A DNA stretch of 37,762 bases from Myxococcales bacterium (GCA_021779335.1 JAJYAW010000001.1:1-37762), one strand, 5' to 3'; positions 8,121 to 16,090 are shown, counted from the stretch's first letter. Translations and numbers: made by a program. Notes: a model not told the origin generated them from the sequence alone.

Positions 8121-8140
8121 TCCCCTCCTCTGGATCCCCC

Positions 8141-9484
8141 ATGACTGACCCACGAGCTCCCCTGCCACTCGCCCTCCTCTCGCTCGCCGTGGCCTGTGTC
8201 GCGACCACGGCGCTGGCCGCGCCGGCCGGCATCGGCCGGGACGGGATGATCGCCTCCCGAAAGGGCAAGGCCCGCAGCATCGCAGAGCTGGCCGCGATGT
8301 ACGACTCCAGCTCGTGCGTGGAGTGCCACCAGGAGGCCCACGACCAGTGGGCGGCCTCGCCTCACGCCAGGCCTATCTTCGGCACCGGGCGAACCGCGGC
8401 GACCTTCCGAACGGCCGTGCTGAACGGCCTCATGTCGTGGCCGTACTCGGGGGTGAAGAGTCCCAAGGACGTCAAGGTCGAGCACCTCATGGGGTGCGCC
8501 AAGTGCCACCTGCCACAGCTTGCGGACGCCACCGACGCCGTGGCCGCCGAGGTGGCCCAGAGCATCTTCAGCTGGGCGGATGCCGTGCAGGGCGGCGACG
8601 AGAGGAGGCGGGCCACCGAGGAGAAGAAGCTGCTCAGCCTTGGAATCACCTGCCTGGTCTGCCACAACCGGAACGCCATCGTGCACAAGTGGACCGACGG
8701 CTACCCGCAGGCCGGCGTCGTGTACGGCTCCAAGGCAGGCGCCCACGATGCGCCGGGCTTCCCGAAGATGGCGGTGAGCCCGATCATGCAGGAGTCCATC
8801 CTCTGCGGCCAGTGCCACGGCCTCGGACCCAACCTCGAGCTGGACAACCCGACGCAGTGCGGCACGGGGTACGGCAGCTATCTGTGGGCCTACCGCGCCG
8901 AAGGCGGCCGTGAGACCTGCCAGGATTGCCACATGCGGAAGAGCGGCCTGGGGCACAAGATCCTCAGCTACAGCGACCCGGCCATGATCAAGGCGGCGGT
9001 CGACTTCGAGGCCGACGCGCAGGGGATGTACTGGCGAGACGGCACGCGCGTCAGCGCACGCGCCGTGGTGCGGGTGGCGATGACCAACCGCTCCGGCCAC
9101 AGCATCCCCGATGGTTGACCCACCCCCAACCGACTGGTCCTGTCGGTAAGCGCAAAGACGAAGGGTGGGAAGGAGCTGTACAACACCGAGAAGATCTACA
9201 TGCCGGTGCCGCAGCAGTTCGCGCGCGGGGATCGAATGGGGAGGGGCCCCTACGAGAAGAGCGGTATCATCGAGGACAACGGACTGCCGCCGAACCGGCG
9301 CGTCGAGGAGCGGTTCGAGATCCCGTTCCCCATGGAGGAGGTGGAGGGGACGCGCCGCCCGACCGAGTACGACATGGACGTCGACGTGAAGCTCTGGTAC
9401 CTGCCCTTCGGGACGATGGAGTCCTCCCCGTTCCTCTGGCGTGAGTTCAAGAGGACGGTCAGCGTGAGCCGGGGCGGAAAGTAG
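8141..9484 (+). CDS. extKL: ExtKL-like pentahaem cytochrome c, predicted selenoprotein (Sec326)
   Basis: The frame from ATG 8141 runs 325 codons to an in-frame TGA at 9116-9118, then stays open in the same frame for 121 codons to TAG 9482-9484. Read through, it gives 447 residues. A signal peptide (about 1-27) precedes five haem sites: CVECH 59, CAKCH 119, CLVCH 171, CGQCH 222 and CQDCH 260. The TGA falls in SGHSIPDG-U-PTPNRLVL, a position I expect to be Cys in relatives. A SECIS-like hairpin with GGTC in the loop follows directly. The part after the TGA has no haem motif and no Cys but continues a beta-rich domain. I recall that Geobacter extK and extL occur split or fused, which this codon would explain. 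The alternative is a nonsense-mutated pseudogene. No good ribosome site precedes ATG 8141. Confidence 0.8.
9116..9169 (+). promoter_or_regulatory. Sec codon TGA and bacterial SECIS-like hairpin
   Basis: TGA 9116-9118 is followed by ACCGAC (9129-9134) pairing with GTCGGT (9142-9147) around loop TGGTCCT. The loop contains GGTC at 9136-9139, 17 nt after the TGA. In E. coli fdhF the SelB-binding GGUC loop lies about 18 nt after UGA, by my recollection of that sequence. An outer stem CCCACCC (9119-9125) with GGGTGGG (9163-9169) encloses it. The same bases also encode the protein downstream of Sec. SelA, SelB, SelC and SelD are not in the window, so the decoding machinery must lie elsewhere. Confidence 0.72.
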
Positions 9485-9519
9485 GGCTGGGCGGGGCAAG
9501 TCCACCGCCTCGGGCTGGA

Positions 9520-9551
9520 TCGGCCGTCGGGCCTGTGGGGCCGCCGGCCGA
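9520..9551 (+). terminator. Long imperfect hairpin between ext and cbc parts
   Basis: A 14-position stem with two mismatches (TCGGCCG...CGGCCGA outer arm) and loop TGTG lies in the 109-bp gap after the pentahaem gene and 42 bp before the 12-haem gene. There is no T tract. It marks the boundary between the ext-like and cbc-like halves and may partly terminate or process the transcript. Confidence 0.35.
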
Positions 9552-9593
9552 CCGGTCCACCCCCAACGCGGCGGGGATGGGAGGGAGGTCCAC

Positions 9594-11441
9594 ATGTGGT
9601 GTGCTGGACTCCCGCCCGCCCGCCCTGGCCCGGGGCTGCTGCTCGCCGCCGCGTTGCTGGCGGGCTGCGGAACCGCGCCGGCCGGGCTGACGTGCCGCGG
9701 CTGCCACGCCGGGCTGGAGCCGGCCTCCGCCACGCACGGCGACTGTCTCTCCTGCCATGGTGGCGACGGCCGGGCTCGCCAGAAGGACCGGTCGCACCGC
9801 GGCATGTTCGGCGGCAGGAACCCCTCGGCGCCGGCCGCCTGGGAGAAGACCTGCGGCGCCTGCCACCCGCTCCAGCTGCAGCGGCTGCGCGGCGCGCTCA
9901 TGACCACCAACGCCGGCATGATCCGGAACATCCAGGCGACCTGGGACGGCGAGGACGGACGGGCCTACGCGGCCCAGCCGGCCGCGACCTTCGATGCCAG
10001 CGGGAGGCCGTGGGCGCTGGCGGGCGCCACCGAGCTGCCGGGCCTATCCGGTGAGCTGTACCGGAAGTACTGTTCGCTCTGCCATGTCGGGCTGTCCTCC
10101 GACGAGGTGTACGCGGGGAGCCACGCCGCCGGGTGCGCGGCCTGTCACTTTCCGTTCAACGACACCGCCACCTATCAGGGCGGCGACGCGGCCGTCCGAG
10201 GCCGCTGGCCGCTCTCGGCCTCGCACGCCATGGCCCGCCTCCCCGACAACCGGGCGTGTCTGGCGTGTCACAACCGCAGCGGCCGGATCGCACTCTCTTA
10301 CCAGGGGCGCTACGACGGCAACAACGGGCTGGTGCCCACCCGCGACGGCGAGCCAGGGCCCAGGATCATCTCGGGCGCCCGCGACGCGACCGCCATCGCG
10401 CCGGACATCCACTTCGAGAAGGGGATGGACTGCATCGACTGCCACACCTCCCGTGACGTCATGGGCGACGGCTACGCATACCAGAACCTCGATCGGCAGG
10501 TGGAGGTGGCGTGCGAGGACTGCCACGGGAGCCCCACGCGGCGGCCGAGGACGGCGGCCATCACTCGCGAGAACGACGAGGCGGTGCGCGAGTCGGCCAG
10601 CTACCCCACGCCGGCGAGATCAGGCCTGGAGATGGTCCTCACCTCCAAGGGGCGGAAGTACTCGAACGCTTGGATGGAGTCCGGGACGGTAGTCGTCCAG
10701 TCGAAGCGCACCGGCCAGCGGCACGAGAGCAAGGTCATCACCGGGACCCCGGAGCACGCCGTCGCCGGCCACGAGCGGATGGAGTGCCACGCCTGCCACT
10801 CGCGCACCGTGGTCCAGTGTTATGGCTGCCACACGACCTACGACCGCTCCAGGGTGAGCCGCGACTTCATCCGGGGCGCCGACACGCCGGGCGAGTTCAG
10901 CGAGACCGAGGACTACCGGACCCTTTACCCATTCCCCCTGGCGCTCAACCAGCGCGGGCGCATCTCGGCCGTGACCCCCGGCTGCCAGACCTTCCTCACC
11001 GAGCTCGGCGCCGACGGGAGGCCGGTGCGAGAGGAGGAAGTCGCCACCTTCAAGGGCAAGCGCCAGCTTCGCTTCGCGCCCTTCTTCTCGCACAACACCG
11101 GGCGCAGGGCGATCGGCTGCAGCGAGTGTCACGCCAACCCGGCCTTTCTGGGCTTCGGGCAGCACGTGGTCGAGGGAGACAGCCTCGCGCCTACCCTGCT
11201 GTGCGAGAAGTCGGCCGGGAAGCCGCTGGACGGCTTCCTCACACTGGACCACGGCCGGGTCCGCGCTTTCTCGGCCATCACGCGGCAAGGCTCTCGGCCG
11301 CTGGAGGCCGGCGAGATCAAGCGGGTCTGGGCGGTCAACCAGTGCCTGGGCTGCCACGACGACGCCAAGGACCCCATCTTCAGGAAGAAGCTCGACTACG
11401 GGCGCCTGGCGCGTTGCCTGGGAGCGACCCGTGCGCCCTGA
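9594..11441 (+). CDS. Dodecahaem c-type cytochrome lipoprotein
   Basis: 615 residues, with GGGAGG 5 nt before ATG 9594. The signal sequence ends in LLAGC, a lipobox. I count twelve CxxCH haem sites in order: CRGCH, CLSCH, CGACH, CSLCH, CAACH, CLACH, CIDCH, CEDCH, CHACH, CYGCH, CSECH and CLGCH. A long stretch without haem (about residues 410-500) lies before the last two. The protein should be a periplasmic electron wire held to a membrane by lipid. In Geobacter the genes following extHIJKL form the Cbc2 quinol:cytochrome oxidoreductase (cbcMNOPQR, from memory), and this gene sits where cbcM would. Likely role: accept electrons from the Rieske/cytochrome b module and pass them toward the ext conduit. 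The next gene overlaps it by 11 bp. Confidence 0.88.
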   Translation: MWCAGLPPARPGPGLLLAAALLAGCGTAPAGLTCRGCHAGLEPASATHGDCLSCHGGDGRARQKDRSHRGMFGGRNPSAPAAWEKTCGACHPLQLQRLRGALMTTNAGMIRNIQATWDGEDGRAYAAQPAATFDASGRPWALAGATELPGLSGELYRKYCSLCHVGLSSDEVYAGSHAAGCAACHFPFNDTATYQGGDAAVRGRWPLSASHAMARLPDNRACLACHNRSGRIALSYQGRYDGNNGLVPTRDGEPGPRIISGARDATAIAPDIHFEKGMDCIDCHTSRDVMGDGYAYQNLDRQVEVACEDCHGSPTRRPRTAAITRENDEAVRESASYPTPARSGLEMVLTSKGRKYSNAWMESGTVVVQSKRTGQRHESKVITGTPEHAVAGHERMECHACHSRTVVQCYGCHTTYDRSRVSRDFIRGADTPGEFSETEDYRTLYPFPLALNQRGRISAVTPGCQTFLTELGADGRPVREEEVATFKGKRQLRFAPFFSHNTGRRAIGCSECHANPAFLGFGQHVVEGDSLAPTLLCEKSAGKPLDGFLTLDHGRVRAFSAITRQGSRPLEAGEIKRVWAVNQCLGCHDDAKDPIFRKKLDYGRLARCLGATRAP

Positions 11442-12711
11442 CTCGGCCGGCGCGGGCGGCTCACGAAGCGGCGGGCGGCTCCTCGCCTGGCTCGTGTCGA
11501 TGGGCCTCGCCCTGCTCCCGCCGCGGGCGGACGCGGCCGGGGCGTGCACCACCTGCCACGCGAGGCAGGTGCGAGGTGCACACGCCACCATCGACTGCGG
11601 GGCGTGCCACCGCGGCCCCCGTGATCTCGGTCAGGTCTCGGCGGCCCCCGCCGCCCGGGGCTGCACCGGGTGCCACCCCGGCGCCGCCGCCATCTTCCTG
11701 GGACCCATGGCGCACCGCACGCCCGAGCGCGCCTTCGCCGACGCCGCCTTCGCGCACCGTGACAGTCGCTTCTTCGAGAAGAGCTGCACTGGCTGTCACG
11801 TGAAGGACTGCTTCGACTGCCACGGCCCGGACGGCCACGCCATCGAACGCCCGGGGAGCGAGGGCTGCCACACCTGCCACCGCGGTTACTTCGTCGGCGC
11901 CGACTACCTTGGCCGAGCCCCCCGAGAAGACAACCTGCGCTACCAGCGCGGGCCGTCCAGGGACGGAGAGCGCTACTTGAAGATGCGCCCGGACGTCCAC
12001 GCCGAGGCCGGCCTGGCGTGCGGCGCGTGCCACTCCATGGCCAGCCTGGCGGCTGGACGGCGCACCGCCAAGACCTGCACCGACTGCCATCGGCCGAGCC
12101 CAGCGGTGCTGGAGCACCGCATCGGCGGCCACCTCGAGGCGCTGGAGTGCTGGGCGTGCCACTCGGCCTGGGCTGCCCAGGAGTATGGGACCTTCTTCGT
12201 CCGCGTTGGAGGCAGCCCGGTAGCCGAACACTTCACCGTGAAGCGGGAGCCCGGCGCCGAGTACCTCCGCAGCGCCTACCTGCGGCGGCAGGACGCGCCG
12301 CCGCTCGGCCGCGACGTGGCCGGCAAGGTGAGCCCCGTCCGGCCACAGTTCATCGCCTACACGAGCGACCTTCGCAGGTCCGGCGGCGAGGAGAACGTGC
12401 TCCTCGTCGCGCAGTGGAAGGCCTTCTTCCCCCACACCGTCCGACGTGGCACGGTGCCGTGCGAAGGTTGTCACGAGGCCCCGCGCCGCTTCCTGGTCGA
12501 GCCCGAGGGGGCTCGCATCTACCTGCCCGCAGAGGACGGCCTGGGGCTGCCGTCCTTCTGGAGCCAGCGGGGGCAGACGCTGATCAATGGGCGCTTCCTC
12601 GCGCCGGAGGAGGTGGCGCGCCTCGGAGCGAAGAGCCCGGCCTACCGCAGGGGTACCATCGAGAAATGGCAGAAGCTCGTCCGGTCCGTCGAAGACTCCT
12701 CCAGGCGCTGA
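11431..12711 (+). CDS. Decahaem periplasmic c-type cytochrome
   Basis: 426 residues from a GTG start (11431) overlapping the upstream stop by 11 bp, with GGGAG just before. A hydrophobic signal segment (about 17-36, ending ADAAG) precedes ten CxxCH sites: CTTCH, CGACH, CTGCH, CTGCH, CFDCH, CHTCH, CGACH, CTDCH, CWACH and CEGCH. The first nine are dense in the N-terminal 250 residues. The tenth stands alone near residue 346, before a haem-free end. The run SCTGCHVKDCFDCH packs two haems tightly. The position equals that of cbcN in a Geobacter Cbc2 module (recollection). It is the probable direct electron acceptor of the Rieske/cytochrome b subunits encoded next. The Rieske gene starts inside its 3' end. 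Confidence 0.88.
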   Translation: MRPDSAGAGGSRSGGRLLAWLVSMGLALLPPRADAAGACTTCHARQVRGAHATIDCGACHRGPRDLGQVSAAPAARGCTGCHPGAAAIFLGPMAHRTPERAFADAAFAHRDSRFFEKSCTGCHVKDCFDCHGPDGHAIERPGSEGCHTCHRGYFVGADYLGRAPREDNLRYQRGPSRDGERYLKMRPDVHAEAGLACGACHSMASLAAGRRTAKTCTDCHRPSPAVLEHRIGGHLEALECWACHSAWAAQEYGTFFVRVGGSPVAEHFTVKREPGAEYLRSAYLRRQDAPPLGRDVAGKVSPVRPQFIAYTSDLRRSGGEENVLLVAQWKAFFPHTVRRGTVPCEGCHEAPRRFLVEPEGARIYLPAEDGLGLPSFWSQRGQTLINGRFLAPEEVARLGAKSPAYRRGTIEKWQKLVRSVEDSSRR

Positions 12712-13055
12712 CCCTGGCCGCCGTGGCGGTGCCGCTCTGGCGCTACCTGGCGCCGGGACGGTCCCGGGCCCGCAGGGTCCTGCGCGTGCCCCGGGCGGAG
12801 ATCCCTCCGGAGGGGGCGCTCGTCTTCCGCGAGGCGCGCGTGGCGGTCATGCGCCGCGACGGCGCTGTCTTCGCCCTGGACCTCGCCTGCACGCACCTCG
12901 GGTGCACCGTCAACGTGACCTCGCGGCAGCTCGTCTGCCCGTGCCACGGGAGCACCTTCGCCCTCGACGGCACGCCGCTGACCGGCCCGGCCACGCGGCC
13001 GCTGGGGCGGCTCGAGGTGAGGGACGCGGACGCACACGTGGAGGTCCTGCTGTGA
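12666..13055 (+). CDS. Rieske [2Fe-2S] protein
   Basis: 129 residues. ATG 12666 lies within the 3' end of the decahaem gene (46-bp overlap, other frame) and gives a twin-arginine-like RPVRRRLLQALTLAAVAVPL leader or anchor. The cluster motifs are CTHLGC (75-80) and CPCHGS (91-96). They supply the Cys/His ligands C75, H77, C91 and H94 and the C80/C93 disulfide pair. It is shorter than the Rieske proteins of bc1 complexes. With the split cytochrome b genes directly after it, it would take one electron from menaquinol and hand it to the multihaem proteins. The following gene overlaps its stop codon by 4 bp, showing translational coupling. Confidence 0.9.
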   Translation: MAEARPVRRRLLQALTLAAVAVPLWRYLAPGRSRARRVLRVPRAEIPPEGALVFREARVAVMRRDGAVFALDLACTHLGCTVNVTSRQLVCPCHGSTFALDGTPLTGPATRPLGRLEVRDADAHVEVLL

Positions 13056-13696
13056 GTCAGCCAAACGACTCCGGCATGGTCCGCGGCTTCCTCGGCCACC
13101 TCTTCCCGCGCGTGGTCCTCGCCAGCAACCTCCGGCTCACCTACACGTTCTGCCTGGGCGGCCTGGCGTTCACGGCCTTCGTCCTGCTGCTCGGCTCGGG
13201 CATGCTGCTCCTCTTCGACTATCGCCCCTCGCCCGAGGGCGCCTACGCCTCGATCCTCTTCCTGGAGGGTAGCGTGCCGGGAGGGGCGTACCTGCGCCGG
13301 CTCCACCGGCTGTCCTCGCACGCCCTGCTGGCCTTCACCTTCCTGCACACGCTGCGGGTGGTGTTCACCGGCGCATTCCGCCCCCCCCGGGAGCTCAACT
13401 GGGTGATCGGGTTCGGTCTGCTCTGCATGGGCGTCTTCGGGGCGTACACTGGATACCTCCTCCCGATGGACCAGCTCGCCCTCTGGGCCACCCGGACCGG
13501 TACGGAGTTGCTGGCCACGGTGCCGGGCGGTGATCTGCTCCGGCAGGTGCTGGTCCCGGACGAGGTCGGCGGTCCGAGATCGCTGCAGCGGTTCTACGCC
13601 CTCCACATCGCGGTCGCCCCGCTCTCCATCCTGGTGCTGTCCATGCTCCACTTCTTCCGGATCCGCCGCGACAAGGGGGCGCTGCCGTACCTATGA
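13052..13696 (+). CDS. Cytochrome b6-type N-terminal subunit
   Basis: 214 residues from GTG 13052, which overlaps the Rieske stop and has GAGG 7 nt upstream; ATG 13076 is a weaker alternative. Four transmembrane helices. The two b-haem His pairs are present with family spacing: H85/H99 (RLHRLSSH to FLHTLR, 14 apart) and H185/H200 (YALHIAVAP to SMLHFF, 15 apart). The segment TGAFRPPRELNWV matches the b6 loop after helix B. It ends after the fourth helix as in cytochrome b6, with the rest of cytochrome b encoded by the next gene. It forms the membrane quinol-oxidising core of the cluster's Cbc2-like complex. Confidence 0.92.
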   Translation: MSQPNDSGMVRGFLGHLFPRVVLASNLRLTYTFCLGGLAFTAFVLLLGSGMLLLFDYRPSPEGAYASILFLEGSVPGGAYLRRLHRLSSHALLAFTFLHTLRVVFTGAFRPPRELNWVIGFGLLCMGVFGAYTGYLLPMDQLALWATRTGTELLATVPGGDLLRQVLVPDEVGGPRSLQRFYALHIAVAPLSILVLSMLHFFRIRRDKGALPYL

Positions 13697-14133
13697 GCAC
13701 GCCGGACCGTGGCGGCGACGACCTGGCGGGGCGGGTGCCGAGTGCGCCACGCTTCTTCGGCCTCATCAAGCGGACCTTCGCGGCGGGGGCCGCCACCTTG
13801 CTGCTGCTGGCCTTCGTGGTGCCGGCGCCGCTGCAGGGCCCGGCCGATCCGGGCCGGGTCCCCAACCCGGTGACGGCGGCCTGGTTCCTCCTCTGGACCC
13901 AGGAGCTCATGAGCTACTCGAAGGAGCTCATCTACCTCCTGCTGCTGCTCGCCGCCGCCCTCCTCTTCCTGCCCTGGCTGCCCGGGACCCGGCCGGCCGA
14001 CCGCGCCAGGTGGTTCCCCCGCGGTCAGCGTCCGGCCACCCTGCTGACGCTCGCCGCCTTCCTCGGCGTCGTCGGGCTCACCATCGTCGCGGGGTTCTTC
14101 CGGGGGCAGAATTGGGCCTTCTTCGCTCCCTGA
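13693..14133 (+). CDS. Cytochrome b C-terminal (subunit IV-like) membrane protein
   Basis: 146 residues, ATG overlapping the previous stop by 4 bp. Three hydrophobic segments (about 29-45, 75-95 and 115-137). The stretch ADPGRVPNPVTAAWFLLWTQ resembles the 'ADP..PNPVK..WYFL..QE' region of subunit IV, which lines the quinol site next to the PEWY-type loop of cytochrome b. The exact PEWY motif is not seen; WTQELM stands in a similar place. Together with the upstream b6-like protein it rebuilds a complete split cytochrome b. The next cytochrome starts inside its 3' end. Confidence 0.8.
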   Translation: MSTPDRGGDDLAGRVPSAPRFFGLIKRTFAAGAATLLLLAFVVPAPLQGPADPGRVPNPVTAAWFLLWTQELMSYSKELIYLLLLLAAALLFLPWLPGTRPADRARWFPRGQRPATLLTLAAFLGVVGLTIVAGFFRGQNWAFFAP

Positions 14134-14909
14134 CCGCGCTCCTGGCGCTGCTGTCTCCGCTCCGGGCCCTGCCCGGCGGCGCCTGCATGGAGTGCCACCC
14201 CGTTCACCACGAGGCGTCCGCAGCCTGCACCGGATGCCACCGCGGCGATCCACGCACCCGGCGGCTGGAGCTCGCGCATCGCGACCTGATCGCTGGGCGC
14301 TTCGCGCACTTCGCGTTGCCGGGCAGCCTGGTGGTGGCCCGGGGCCAGCAGGTCCTCGAGCGGGCGGGCTGCCGCCGGTGTCACGTGACCGGCGGGCGCG
14401 GGAATGGCTTGGCGACCGACCTCGACCAGCTGCTTCAAGGCGCCACGCCGGCCGAGACGATGGGCGCCCTCCAGCAGCCTGCGCTCTTCATGCCCCGGTT
14501 CGCCCTGACGGAGCCGGCCACCGTCGAGCTGGTGAACGCGCTCTACGCGGGGTCGGCCGGGGCTCCGAGGAGGACGGGAGAGACGCCCGTGGTGGTCCAC
14601 TTCGAGCAGGCCGCCCCGCCCGAGAGCGCCTTCGAGACGCACTGCGGCGGCTGCCACCGGATGCTCTCCAGGATGCAGGGCGGCCTGGGCCGCGGCGCCA
14701 CCGGCCCCAATCTCACCGGGCTCCTGGGCGAGTTCTACCCGGGCACCTACAAGGACAGGGAGCGCTGGACGCCGGCCAGCTTGAGGAGGTGGGTGATGAA
14801 CCCCCGAGACACCCGGCCCCTGGCGACGATGCCTCCCCGGTCGCTGCCGGACCAGGAGCTGGAGCGGATCCTGGCGGCGTTCGAGGCCGGAGGAGGCACG
14901 GCCAGGTGA
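14112..14909 (+). CDS. Tetrahaem c-type cytochrome, last gene of cluster
   Basis: 265 residues if started at TTG 14112, which overlaps the upstream gene by 22 bp, has GGGGG 5 nt before it, and gives a clean signal peptide (GLLRSLTALLALLSPLRALPGG). No ATG or GTG in a suitable place gives one. Haem sites: CMECH, CTGCH, CRRCH and CGGCH. The first two lie close together at the N-terminus. The last two are in class I-like cytochrome c folds; the final one is followed by GPNLTGLLGEFYPGTYKDRE and an ATMPP segment that could supply a Met ligand. It corresponds to cbcR by order (recollection). Likely periplasmic electron carrier of the quinol oxidase module. Confidence 0.82.
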   Translation: MGLLRSLTALLALLSPLRALPGGACMECHPVHHEASAACTGCHRGDPRTRRLELAHRDLIAGRFAHFALPGSLVVARGQQVLERAGCRRCHVTGGRGNGLATDLDQLLQGATPAETMGALQQPALFMPRFALTEPATVELVNALYAGSAGAPRRTGETPVVVHFEQAAPPESAFETHCGGCHRMLSRMQGGLGRGATGPNLTGLLGEFYPGTYKDRERWTPASLRRWVMNPRDTRPLATMPPRSLPDQELERILAAFEAGGGTAR

Positions 14910-14910
14910 C

Positions 14911-14932
14911 CCGCCGAGGTCGGTCCTCGCGG
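14911..14932. terminator. Hairpin between convergent cytochrome and rhodanese genes
   Basis: CCG-C-CGAGG pairs with CCTCG-CGG around TCGGT (8 bp with one bulged C), filling the 23-bp gap between the two convergent stops. There is no T tract. Probable shared transcript end. Confidence 0.4.
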
Positions 14933-15442
14933 CTACGGTGCGGTCGGGAAGGACCCCGTCGTCCCCTCGGCGATCGCCCTGAGCGCCGCCGCCGTGGCGG
15001 GCACGGTGCGCCACCCCATCATCCCCCACTTCATGCTGAAGGCTGGGTAGTCGAGGATTCGGAGCAAGCTCAGTGCCTTGGTCGATTCGTGCCCGGAGTT
15101 GCAGTAGAGAATGATCTCCCTTTCCCTGGAGAGCTTCGCCAGGCTCCGCGGTTCGGCGATCTCCCGTACCGGGATGCTGATGGCCCCCGGGAGGTGCCAG
15201 AGTTCGAACTCCTTCTCGGAGCGGACGTCGACCAGGACGAAGTCACTCTTGCCGGACTGGAGGCGGCCCCGGACCTCGGTCGGTGCCAGCAGGAAGTTGT
15301 TCTCCGGGGTGCTGTCCAGGAAGTGGGCCGCGGCCCGCTGGATGACCTCGGCCTCCCCCGGCGAGAGGGCGCTGGCCTGGCCAGCGGGGGCCAGGAGGGC
15401 CAGGAAGGTCAGCGTGAGGACCGCGGCTCTGCCGTGGGGCAT
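14933..15442 (-). CDS. Periplasmic single-domain rhodanese
   Basis: 169 residues from ATG 15442, chosen because AAGGAG lies 8 nt upstream and the start gives a signal peptide (PHGRAAVLTLTFLALLAPAGQASA). One rhodanese domain follows: FVLVDVRSEKEFELWHLPGAISIP (CDC25-like N motif), then IILYCNSGHESTKAL with active-site Cys114. The signal peptide places it in the periplasm beside the ext proteins. ExtH carries the same YCNSG loop. The gene converges on the cytochrome cluster, and a copy of the 20-bp operator lies 76 bp upstream of its start. It may move sulfane sulfur or selenium in the periplasm; the acceptor is unknown. Confidence 0.85.
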   Translation of the reverse strand: MPHGRAAVLTLTFLALLAPAGQASALSPGEAEVIQRAAAHFLDSTPENNFLLAPTEVRGRLQSGKSDFVLVDVRSEKEFELWHLPGAISIPVREIAEPRSLAKLSREREIILYCNSGHESTKALSLLRILDYPAFSMKWGMMGWRTVPATAAALRAIAEGTTGSFPTAP

Positions 15443-15517
15443 GTGGGCTGCTCCTTGGGATGCTGGGGAGGGCGATTCGCGCCTGCGCCACCAGCCTCCG
15501 CGATGCGCCCCCGGAAG

Positions 15518-15537
15518 CCATTGACCGCTCGCAACGG
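15518..15537 (+). promoter_or_regulatory. Six-copy near-palindrome operator, copy a
   Basis: CCATTGACCGCTCGCAACGG with TTG-N8-CAA. It lies in the 195-bp gap between the arsC stop and the rhodanese start, 76 bp upstream of the latter. The regulator is unknown; the spacing fits Crp/Fnr-family sites. Confidence 0.55.
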
Positions 15538-15637
15538 GGAGCCGATTGCGTCGGACCACCGCGCGACCGAGCCGCCGACGGAGCAGCACCTGGCGGGACC
15601 GAAGACCTGGATCTTCGGCATGGTGCCCTCCGTGGCC

Positions 15638-16090
15638 TCAGCGCCCGAAGACGACCGCCAGCCGCCGCCTGAGCTCGTCGCGCACCTCCCGGAACGACTG
15701 GAGCTGCGCCACCTCGTCGGCGCCGCGGCCGGCCGGATCCGGCAGCCCCCAGTGGAGGCGCCGGGCCCGGCCCAGGAACACCGGGCACTCCTCCTCGGCG
15801 CACAGGGTGATGACCACGTCCACGCCCTCGGGTGAAATGGTCTCCACGCCCTTGGAGGAGTGCCCGCGGAGGTCGATGCCGAGCTCGTCGAGCGCCTGGA
15901 TGGCAAGCGGGCTGACCCTGGAGGGCCTCGAGCCCGCCGAGGAGACGGTCACGCCGGCGGGCGCCAGCGCCCGGGCGAGCCCCTCGGCCATCTGGCTGCG
16001 CGCCGAGTTGGCGACGCAGAGGAAGAGGAGGTGCCTGGGCGCCAGCCGCCTGAGCTCCTCGGCCTCGGACCGCCAGGGCTCCCCGCTCAC
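15638..16090 (-). CDS. arsC: Arsenate reductase, LMW-phosphatase type
   Basis: 150 residues. The loop FLCVANSARSQMAEG (nucleophile C25, then NSARS) is the CX5R phosphate-like anion loop of the thioredoxin-coupled arsenate reductases. ITLCAEEECPVF holds C97 and C102, matching the two relay cysteines of that family. It reduces arsenate to arsenite in the cytoplasm for export by Acr3. The ATG overlaps the acr3 stop by 4 bp, so arsR-acr3-arsC form one operon. An N-terminal extension of about 18 residues precedes the fold. Confidence 0.93.
   Translation of the reverse strand: MSGEPWRSEAEELRRLAPRHLLFLCVANSARSQMAEGLARALAPAGVTVSSAGSRPSRVSPLAIQALDELGIDLRGHSSKGVETISPEGVDVVITLCAEEECPVFLGRARRLHWGLPDPAGRGADEVAQLQSFREVRDELRRRLAVVFGR

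Noticed and set aside
8078..8140. ExtJ stop TGA as a second Sec codon, with read-through into the cytochrome (the 20 codons between are open and in frame)
   Set aside because: The hairpin after this TGA has loop CTGC about 24 nt away with no GGTC, the cytochrome has its own signal peptide, and ExtJ is complete.
9116..9484. Pentahaem gene as a frameshifted pseudogene
   Set aside because: The downstream part is in the same frame with intact coding character to a normal stop, so no frameshift is needed. A plain nonsense mutation remains possible but does not explain the SECIS-like hairpin.
9520..9551. Hairpins in the window as classical intrinsic terminators
   Set aside because: None has a T tract, so they are listed only as possible transcript ends with modest confidence.
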